64,000 bases of DNA, from assembly GCA_965248905.1 (NCBI GenBank), contig CBDFKS010000007.1:1984001-2048000 (forward strand), in the 5' to 3' direction. This document shows positions 33,065 to 41,000 of this stretch, piece after piece (the first letter of the stretch is position 1; each line of letters begins with the position of its first letter). The stretch comes from CBDFKS01 sp965248905 (GTDB lineage: Bacteria > Chloroflexota > Dehalococcoidia > Lucifugimonadales > JAGWBF01). A program made the position numbers and the translations under genes. The notes under the pieces were generated by a model. That model was not told where the DNA came from. It worked only from the letters and a program-made list of their open reading frames with translations, and did no database searches.

Positions 33065-34981
33065 TCAGCCTTGCGCCAGAACCCAGGTGTCCTTGCTGCC
33101 GCCTCCCTGCGAGGAATTGACCACCAACGAGCCCTTTCGCAGAGCAACTCGAGTCAGCCCGCCAGGGAGAACGTAAATCTCCTCTCCGTACAGGATATAC
33201 GGACGTAAGTCGATATGGCGTCCTTCAAGTTGACGTTCAACAATCACTGGAGCCCTGGACAGGGCAAGGGTTGGCTGGGCAATATAGCTGCGGGGATTGG
33301 CCTCGATACGCCCGGCGAAGGTCTCTCTTTCTTCCGCTGAGGCGTGAGGTCCTATCAGCATCCCGTAGCCACCTGACTCGTTGGTCATTTTCACCACGAG
33401 CTTGTCCAAATTGGCCAGCACGTGTTTTCTCTGCACCTCGTCCCAGCAGATATAGGTGGGTACATTGGGCAAAACCATATCCTCATCCAGGTAGTACTTG
33501 ACCATCTGCGGGACATAGGCGTAGATGGCCTTGTCGTCCGCAATGCCTGTGCCCGGCGCATTGGCCATGGCCACGCGGCCTGCCCTGTAGACATCCATTA
33601 TGCCCGGTACACCCAGGACGGAGTCAGGGTTAAACGTTTGCGGGTCTAGGGAAACGTCGTCGATTCGCCTATAGATCACGTCCACGCGCTCCATACCCTT
33701 GGTCGTACGCATCAGCACGGAGCCATCGGCAACCACAAGATCGCGCCCTTCGACGAGCTCAACTCCCATTTGCTGGGCCAGGAAAGCATGCTCGAAGTAA
33801 GCTGAGTTATAGATACCGGGAGTAAGCACCACCACCGTGGGAGATTCGATCCCTTCAGGTGCCAGATATTGGAGCATTTCCAGCAAGCGGCTGGGGTAGT
33901 CATCGATAGGGCGCACCCGAGAGGCTTCGAACACCTGGGGAAACGTACGCTTCAACACCTGCCGGTTTTCAAGAACGTATGAGACACCGGAGGGGCAGCG
34001 CAGGTTGTCTTCTAGCACATACATCTGCCCGTCGTCGTCCCTCACCAGGTCCGTGCCGGTGATATGACACCAGATGCCCTTCGGAGGATTAAGACCCTTG
34101 CAGGGTTGGAGCAGGTTCTGAGCGGAGCTGATCATGTGCTCGGGAACGACTCCGTCTTTGACGATGTGTTGTTCGTGATAGATATCGTTTATGAAGAGAT
34201 TTAGAGCGTGAATGCGCTGTTTCAGCCCACGCTCGATGTAAGCCCAATCCGAGGCCTCTACAATGCGCGGGATGATATCGAAAGGGAATATCTTTTCTGT
34301 TCCAGATTCGTCTCCGTATACGTTGAAGGTAATGCCCAACTGGAGCATTGACTCTTCAGCTGCCCGCTGGCGCCTTAGAAGCTCCCCTTCTCCAAGCGAC
34401 TCGATTCGTTGCGCCAGCACTGCAGAGCCCGTGCGAGGCTGCGCGTCGGACTCCAGCATCTCGTCGTAAAAGCCGTCTGTGCTATATCCGGCGAAGTTGA
34501 CCACCACTTGGTCAGCCTCGGAGATTTGGGCCAGTCGGCTGGCATAATCCTGGAGATGTACATTAGTGCGACGGACTCGCAGCGAGAGCTCCTTCATGAT
34601 CCTCATTGCGATGTCAGGTTTGTGGTTTAAGAGGTCGGAGAATCCCTGTCGAGATAGGGTGAGGCACTGGGAAGGTTCTTCAGCCTGGACCGTAGCCGAA
34701 CGTGGAGCACCCTCAATTAGAGCCATCTCACCGAAGAATTCCCCCGAGTGCAGTCTGCTATAAGAAATGATGTTGCCGTCCCGTTCCACATAAACGTGCA
34801 TCACGCCCGTGAGCAACAGGAACATGCGGTCTCCAGGGTCACCTTCGCGAACTACCACGTCATCAGCAACGTAGTTCTCTTCCGTCATCTGTTGGGCGAT
34901 GAACTCCAGTTCAGCCGTGCCGATGTCCTTGAAGAAATCCACCTGGCTGAGCAAAGCGAGCTTTTCGCTGTCTTGTACCAC
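33065..34981 (-). CDS. cNMP-binding domain fused to circularly permuted ATP-grasp ligase
   Basis: A 638-residue fusion. Residues about 10-125 are a CAP-family cyclic-nucleotide-binding domain with the phosphate-binding cassette GEFFGEMALIEGAPRSATV, keeping the Glu and Arg that contact cNMP. After a helical linker, residues about 165-638 match the CPT2 ATP-grasp family (DUF404/407): YDEMLESDAQPR, GITFNVYGDESGTEKIFPFD, NLFINDIYHEQHIV, and MTNESGGYGMLIGPHAS. Such ligases are predicted to make amide or peptide bonds. The start is GTG at 34981 with GGAG upstream. First gene of the operon with alpha-E and transglutaminase. The N-terminal fusion is unusual. Confidence 0.9.
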   Translation of the reverse strand: MVQDSEKLALLSQVDFFKDIGTAELEFIAQQMTEENYVADDVVVREGDPGDRMFLLLTGVMHVYVERDGNIISYSRLHSGEFFGEMALIEGAPRSATVQAEEPSQCLTLSRQGFSDLLNHKPDIAMRIMKELSLRVRRTNVHLQDYASRLAQISEADQVVVNFAGYSTDGFYDEMLESDAQPRTGSAVLAQRIESLGEGELLRRQRAAEESMLQLGITFNVYGDESGTEKIFPFDIIPRIVEASDWAYIERGLKQRIHALNLFINDIYHEQHIVKDGVVPEHMISSAQNLLQPCKGLNPPKGIWCHITGTDLVRDDDGQMYVLEDNLRCPSGVSYVLENRQVLKRTFPQVFEASRVRPIDDYPSRLLEMLQYLAPEGIESPTVVVLTPGIYNSAYFEHAFLAQQMGVELVEGRDLVVADGSVLMRTTKGMERVDVIYRRIDDVSLDPQTFNPDSVLGVPGIMDVYRAGRVAMANAPGTGIADDKAIYAYVPQMVKYYLDEDMVLPNVPTYICWDEVQRKHVLANLDKLVVKMTNESGGYGMLIGPHASAEERETFAGRIEANPRSYIAQPTLALSRAPVIVERQLEGRHIDLRPYILYGEEIYVLPGGLTRVALRKGSLVVNSSQGGGSKDTWVLAQG

Positions 34982-35030
34982 GTCACTTCTCCTGCCGAAG
35001 GGTCAGGCTCAAAACTCTGCGGCGGGTGGT

Positions 35031-35039
35031 ATTATAGCA
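35031..35039 (-). promoter_or_regulatory. Extended -10 promoter of the ATP-grasp operon
   Basis: TGC-TATAAT on the minus strand (plus-strand ATTATAGCA), about 50 bases before the GTG start. It has the TGn extension but no good -35. The 11 bases around it (TGTGCTATAAT) are repeated at the glnA promoter. Confidence 0.45.
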
Positions 35040-35157
35040 CAAATTTTCACTGTCCCGAAGTGTAATAGGCACATTGGGAAGGCTTATCGGCCTTAGCATT
35101 TCGACTAGACTTGTGATGGGTCTATGGCCTCATGTCAGTCAACAAAGAAAACGATGC

Positions 35158-35202
35158 TGTCGCCAGATTTATCTGCTATCGAAAGCCTTTGGGCTGGCGA
35201 CA
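35158..35202. promoter_or_regulatory. Inverted repeat between the ATP-grasp and glnA promoters
   Basis: TGTCGCCAG (35158-35166) and CTGGCGACA (35194-35202), exact 9-bp inverted arms 27 bases apart. It lies between the two divergent promoters (35031 and 35236), so it could be an operator for one or both. A regulatory role is inference; no protein can be named. Confidence 0.4.
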
Positions 35203-35232
35203 AAAACCATAATCGATATTGTCTTTTGCATG

Positions 35233-35241
35233 TGCTATAAT
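35233..35241 (+). promoter_or_regulatory. Extended -10 promoter of glnA
   Basis: TGC-TATAAT (35233-35241), a perfect extended -10 with weak -35. It leaves a leader of about 110 bases before the glnA ATG. The 34982-35358 gap between the divergent genes holds only this, the partner promoter and an inverted repeat. Confidence 0.5.
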
Positions 35242-35358
35242 ATTGGCTGGTCTCGGATATGATATTCGAACTAACGGCTTCTCATGTACGGGTAAGTCGG
35301 CATTTGTGGCCTTACGCCACCTAAATCTACAAATTCATGAGGAGGTTTAAGGGATATC

Positions 35359-36360
35359 ATGGATAGCTACAGAGCGGAATATATATGGATCGACGGGACG
35401 CTACCTACTCCTAAGTTACGCGCCAAGACCAAGATCGTTCCAGTGGGAGAAGAGCCGCCTATCTGGGGTTTCGACGGCTCCAGCACAGGTCAGGCGCCGG
35501 GAGCGGCCTCGGATTGCGTGCTAAGGCCCGTTTTTACCTGCCCGGACCCGGTGCGTGGCGGGAATAATATGTTGGTAATGACAGAGGTCTTGCTCACGGA
35601 TTTCAGTCCGCACGCCACTAACACGCGTGCTGCGTGTGCAGAGGCGGCCAAAAAGTATGCTGGCGAAGAGTTCGTCTTTGGAATCGAGCAGGAATACACT
35701 TTCTTCCGTGGCATGAGACCTCTGGGTTTTCCCGAAGCGGGATTCCCTCCGCCCCAAGGCGGTTACTATTGTGGCGTTGGAGCCGATGAGGTATTCGGTC
35801 GAGAGGTTGTCGAGGCCCACCTAGATGCGTGCCTTAGAGCAGAGCTTGGTATATTCGGTATCAACGCGGAAGTCATGCCAGGCCAGTGGGAGTTTCAGGT
35901 CGGCACTCTGTCCGCACTGGATGTTTCCGACCATTTGTGGGTCGCCAGGTTTCTGTTGTACAGAGTTGCCGAGGATTATGGCATCAACGCGACCTTGTAT
36001 CCTAAGCCCGCCAGAGGGGACTGGAACGGAGCGGGGGCGCACACCAATTTTTCCACCACGGCCATGAGGTCGAGTTACGAAGCCTGCGTCAACGCCGCCG
36101 AAGCCTTGGGCAAGAGGCATGACCTTCACATCGCCAACTATGGCGCCGGTATAGAAGAGCGTCTGACCGGCCAGCACGAGACCTGCTCTTACAAGGAGTT
36201 TCGGTATGGTGTATCGGACCGTGGCGCTTCCGTCCGGATCCCATGGCAGGTCCATGTCGAGGGTAAGGGTTACATAGAGGACAGGCGCCCATGTGCCAAC
36301 GTGGACCCTTACGTAGTGACCCGCTTGATAATGGAGACGGTTTGCAACGGCTACTCCTAG
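35359..36360 (+). CDS. glnII: Glutamine synthetase, type II (eukaryotic-like)
   Basis: A 333-residue GSII. It makes glutamine from glutamate, ammonia and ATP. The sequence AEYIWIDGT, WGFDGSSTGQA, GIEQEYTFFRG, PQGGYYCGVGADEVFGRE and NAEVMPGQWEFQVG are type II hallmarks, and the enzyme is about 130 residues shorter than type I. It carries no adenylylation loop of the GSI type, so it is not expected to be under GlnE control. GSII is mainly eukaryotic, with some bacteria having it; transfer is likely. It faces away from the amidoligase operon, and a strong terminator follows. Confidence 0.94.
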   Translation: MDSYRAEYIWIDGTLPTPKLRAKTKIVPVGEEPPIWGFDGSSTGQAPGAASDCVLRPVFTCPDPVRGGNNMLVMTEVLLTDFSPHATNTRAACAEAAKKYAGEEFVFGIEQEYTFFRGMRPLGFPEAGFPPPQGGYYCGVGADEVFGREVVEAHLDACLRAELGIFGINAEVMPGQWEFQVGTLSALDVSDHLWVARFLLYRVAEDYGINATLYPKPARGDWNGAGAHTNFSTTAMRSSYEACVNAAEALGKRHDLHIANYGAGIEERLTGQHETCSYKEFRYGVSDRGASVRIPWQVHVEGKGYIEDRRPCANVDPYVVTRLIMETVCNGYS

Positions 36361-36386
36361 AAACATACTCTGGGTCTAGTTCAATC

Positions 36387-36422
36387 GTAGAGCGCCACCA
36401 AATTGGTGGCGCTCTACTTTTT
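36387..36422 (+). terminator. Intrinsic terminator of glnII
   Basis: A near-perfect stem (GTAGAGCGCCACC with GGTGGCGCTCTAC, 36387-36417) around AAATT, followed by TTTTT. It lies 27 bases after the glnII stop. Textbook rho-independent form. Confidence 0.92.
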
Positions 36423-36556
36423 GGTGCGGATGAGACCGAGCCACGAATGGATTGGATGGAGAGATGCTTTTGCTTATGCAGAGATGATGCAGAGGGTCAA
36501 GCCTATATGCGTGCCCTCCGCTTTGCTCACCTCATCATGGGCCCGGGCGGCGCCAG

Positions 36557-36901
36557 CTACAGAGATGCAGCGTCGCGCTCTCCGGTATCGATCCGAACAG
36601 TGGCGACGATCGGACTCACAAATATTCTGCCGTCACCTGGCGTTCCCGTGGACGCAGATTCCGTTATGACATCTAATATTTTCGAGGTGTCCTCGTCGCG
36701 GACCACGATTTCGAGCTTGATTTTCGTGAACGTCAAATCTACGTAGGTACTGGTGCCCCGACCTGCGCTTTTGGTGACGCCTTTGCTGTCTCCTTGACCC
36801 GCGCTACGGGTTATGGTCATTCCCTTGAATCCAGCGGCGATTAGTGCATCCCTAACAGTGTCAAGCTTCTCAGGCCTGATGATCGCCTCTATCTTGTTCA
36901 T
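36557..36901 (-). CDS. P-II family nitrogen regulator, atypical
   Basis: A 114-residue P-II protein with the core MNKIEAIIRPEKLDTVRDAL, the KIKLEIVVRDED strand and C-terminal GDGRIFVSPI. Key sites differ from GlnB: residues 38-39 are Asp-Ser where GlnB has Arg-Gln (Gln39 helps bind Mg-ATP and 2-oxoglutarate); the T-loop Tyr is one place later than canonical Tyr51; and an Arg near the C-terminus (position 103-like) is Asp. Effector binding may be altered. It converges on glnII across the terminator, which suggests it regulates nitrogen assimilation. Confidence 0.85.
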   Translation of the reverse strand: MNKIEAIIRPEKLDTVRDALIAAGFKGMTITRSAGQGDSKGVTKSAGRGTSTYVDLTFTKIKLEIVVRDEDTSKILDVITESASTGTPGDGRIFVSPIVATVRIDTGERDAASL

Positions 36902-37091
36902 GGAATCCTCCTCACGAAGCCATTGGGACGGCGATGCTCATACGAGTTTGCTCCCTTTGGGAAGGGTTGTCAATGGCCTTAATATGTCCGGTGGATTCGT
37001 GAAATTGGGCTCCTCGAACTCTTACCCGAGGTCCGTCCAGACCCTTGGCCCGTAACGGGCCACGCCCGTCGCTTGGTCACCATCTCAAGCG

Positions 37092-37919
37092 CTATAAGCA
37101 GCGCTGCACTTCCTTGGTAAGATAGTCTCGAAGTTCGGCGGGCATTGGTGGAAGGGTTCCGGCCAGAGCGTTCTCTTCTACCCGCTCAGGTCTGGTAGTC
37201 GCTGGAATCACTACAATAATCCGCGGATCCGCCAGCACCCATGCCAAAAGAGCCTGGCCAACCGATTTGGCCCCATAGTCATAGAGGGGAGATAGATCGG
37301 CCTGGCTCTGCAGTCTGCGGGCCAAGGAGCCTCCCCCAAAGGGGCGCATGACTATCACCCCGATGCCCAGCTCCTCAGCCAGGGGAAGTATGAGTTCCTC
37401 GCATTCCCTCTCCATGGGGTTATAGGGGATCTGGATGGTGTCTATTCGCCGAGTCTTCATTATGCTGGCCATCTCGGGATAAGAGGACTTTTCATAGTGG
37501 GTAATGCCGATAAGACCGATCTTCCCTTCCTCCTTGAAACGCTCCATCTCCGGAAGGTGGACCCGCCAGTCCAGCAGGTTATGGATCTGGAATACTTCGA
37601 TGTAGTCTGTGCGGAGCAGCCGGAAGGAGTCGGCCACCTGTGCCTGTCCCGCCTCGAGACCCCGCGCCCAAACCTTCGTGGCCAACTGAAACTTTTCTCT
37701 CTTTCCCTCGGTAGCCACGCCCAACATTCGCTCGCTTTCCCCGTACATTGGTGACGTGTCGATAAAGTTCGTACCATACTCCAGACAGCTATCTATGACC
37801 TGCTGCCTGGCTCCCAGTTCGGAGTCAGTGGGGTTACTGAATAGCTGAAAGGTGGCGGCTGTACCCAGGCCCACCACGTTGACACTCATTCTCGCTAGAC
37901 TACGCTTGTCCATAGGCAT
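37092..37919 (-). CDS. Aldo/keto reductase
   Basis: A 275-residue AKR. It has the catalytic tetrad residues in context: Asp and Tyr in FIDTSPMYGESE, Lys in LATKVWARG and His in FQIHNLLDW. The NADP-binding C-terminal part (QALLAWVLADPRIIVVIPATTRPERVEEN) is typical. Physiological substrate is unknown. GAGGAG five bases upstream supports the ATG at 37919. Confidence 0.9.
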   Translation of the reverse strand: MPMDKRSLARMSVNVVGLGTAATFQLFSNPTDSELGARQQVIDSCLEYGTNFIDTSPMYGESERMLGVATEGKREKFQLATKVWARGLEAGQAQVADSFRLLRTDYIEVFQIHNLLDWRVHLPEMERFKEEGKIGLIGITHYEKSSYPEMASIMKTRRIDTIQIPYNPMERECEELILPLAEELGIGVIVMRPFGGGSLARRLQSQADLSPLYDYGAKSVGQALLAWVLADPRIIVVIPATTRPERVEENALAGTLPPMPAELRDYLTKEVQRCL

Positions 37920-38056
37920 CTCGTCTCCTCAACGCGGATTCTCATTCTTAGATGTGATTATACCTAGCATCACACCATGCCTCTAGTACCCTACCCGGCC
38001 CTCATCTGATCCGACGGGGTTCAAAGATGGACATCGAGCTGCCATCTCATATCAGG

Positions 38057-41000
38057 CTAACTCCATCGTGATAGCTGGTCGACGAGCCTGCGAAACGCCG
38101 CTGAGGATCGTTCCCGATTACGTTCGAGATATACCGCGCCGGCCACCAATGAAATTCCAACTGCTCCGAACACCGACCACAGTATAGTGGCTGAAACCGG
38201 ACCTTCGCCCAGCGGGTCAAACAGCAGGACAGCTAGGTTGGCGATGAAGGCGGCGATGCCGCCGAAGAAGGGACGCTTCCATCTTATCGACAGCCCCCAG
38301 ATAACTACCAGCAGGCTCTCGAAGAAGAGGAACAAGGAGTAAAATTGGTGGTTAACGTCATCGGTAAAGAGGCCCAGCGATTGGAGGAGAGTCACTCCCA
38401 GGAGCAACGACAGACCCACCGACTCTAACACCACCACCAGGAACCGATCACTGTGAGCTCGCTCTAAATAGGCCACTGCCACCAGGAATAGGGCAGCGGG
38501 AAAGACGAAGAACTGGGCCTGGCCTGTGTTGAATAGGGCGAGCTGGGTCATATAAGAGGCCTCCAGCAGAGCAACAGCCAGGTAACTCAGCCACACTCGC
38601 CGCTGCAGGTAGGCGACTCCCACCAGGGCAAGGCCGGTGATTGCCAGGGTAAGGACCAGGGGTTGCAGCTCATCGGGGTCCGCACCTTCCGCCAGCCAGA
38701 AGGAAAGACCCAATATCGGGGCAAGCCCTATGGCTATGAAGGAGAGAGCTTTAATGGGTATGTCCCAGACGTCCCACAACGAGAGCCCCTTCTGAGTTGT
38801 TTCCCGTGCTTTCCCTTGAGATCTATAGATGAAGTAGGACACCACAACCAGCACCGCCGCTGAGATTGCTACGTAGATCGGCGCTTCAAGTAGAGGAACG
38901 TCGCCCCACCGCATACCGTGGGCAAAGGCCAGTGCCAGGAACGAAAGGGCAGCCCAGGCAACGATTCGGAGCCGGGCCAAAGAGGCGGCTATCGCCAGAG
39001 GCACCGAGTAAGCCAGGGCAGCGGCTAGGCCAGTATCGTCTTGGAAGGACGCCAGGATCGAGGATGAGACGGCGCCCAGCGCCGCAACTATGAAGAAGGG
39101 AAGTGCCCATCGGCGAGAAAGAGCCGCCAACGAATCAATTGAAAGTGTGATCGGCAATGCTTCTGGATCTCTGCCTTGAAGCCTCAGCATGAGAGCCCCT
39201 AGCATGACCACCAGATACACGGCCGGAACCATATACGCGCCCACCAGGTCCACAGACATCGTAGGAGACAGCAGGAACAGCAGCTTCACCAGGGCGATGT
39301 GGGCCACGGGCAATGCGACGTAGCACCAAAGAGGGGCCCGAAAGCGCCATGCCGAGTAGCCATAGATGGCGGTAATGGATACCAGTCCCGCGAAGAGCTG
39401 CCAGCCGTAATTCGCGGAGAGAATAGGCACCGCAACGCTGCCCGCATAGGCCGCCAAAGCAAATGGGAACATCGGCAGGAGAAGATTCGGTCCTGGATTA
39501 GCCAACCATGGCTTGTCACCGTTCGATGGGATGAACCAGCTTCGAAAACGATAACGGTCAGGATACCCATGTAGAATCAGGGCGGCGCTCAATGACACCA
39601 CTACGCCCGGTAAGAGCAGCAAACCATAGTACTCAGAGCCTATGCCTGTGATGGTCAGGCCCATGCTATAAGCTGAGGCTAATAAGGCCGCGAAGGGATA
39701 GAGAAGGACGGTCTGGCGAAGTGCGATAGATGCCATTAAGTAGTACAGGCTGCCAACGCCCAGGGTGGCTACAATTATGCCTGAGCTCTCCAAGGCCGAC
39801 AGTCCTATGCCCACTGGACTCAAGACGAAAGCCAATATGAAGAAGGGGAGTACGAAGGAGCCAGCTCGGCCCACCTCGGGCCGCAGCAGTTTGCTCAAAT
39901 TATCTGGTCTCCAGACCAAGCCCAGAGCCCCATAAACCGCTGTCAGGCCCACCAATGCCACGCCGAAATACTGCTCGGGTGCTCCAGCCCGGACCATCCC
40001 CAAAGTCATCAGTGCCGGCAGTAAGATCGCCACCGGGTATATCCACAGAGGTCTGCGGGTAAAGAACGCCATGGCACAGTATCCCAAGGTAGCAGCGCCC
40101 AGTGCGGCCAAACGGAGCGTCGGGTCATCCAGAGTAACCACGGGTCCAATTATGGATAGGCCTACACCTATGACGTGCCAGTGATAGCGATAAACGACAT
40201 CGCGGTAGGTAAATATCTCCGCAATTCCCAGATAGCTCAGTCCGATCAGAGTCAGCGCCAGTCCGTACCACGCCGCACTGGGATCAGCGAAACTCACGGC
40301 CAGCAGCACGGCTACTGGGAACAGACCCGCGGCCAGATATAGGAAGGAGCCCCGGGCTATCCGTCTAGCCAGCTCTTCCCTATGCGAGAATGGAAATACC
40401 TGGTCGATGAGCCACCGGAAGGAAGGGTGCCTGCCGATGTGCACCAGGTAAGCCGACCCAGCGTAAATGGCCACCGACATGCTTACTAAAGATAGGTTGA
40501 ACACCTTGTGTCCGGATGTGCCTACCATGCCCACAGCCATCAAGGTATACCCCACCAGATACACCACTTTAGAATAATGGGCTGGGAGCCGGTCCAGTGC
40601 CATACCCGCACCTAGATAGCCAAGCGAGAGGCCGCCCAGTAGCAGGTAATAGTCCGCATCCTCGAAGGACGACCCAAGATAGAATCCTCGTTCCGCGAGG
40701 AGAAGCGCGAAGGGCAGGAACACCAAAGCCGCGAGGTGGACGAATGCGCTGCTCCGACGCAAGTACGCCGATGCGACATACACGCCAGCTACCCATAGAT
40801 AGGTCCATGGGGCAGGACCAGCGCCTATGAATTGAGGGCTCTGGGTGGCGTCGCTGTAACGAAAGAGCTCCACCGCCCCAAAGATCATTGCTACGAAGGT
40901 CGAGGCGTATCCTGCAAGGAATAGGGGGCGAGCGAACAGGCCTCTGACAGGTTCTACGGGGCTCAATAATTTTCTCAGGGGAAGCCGGGTTTCGCCGGCT

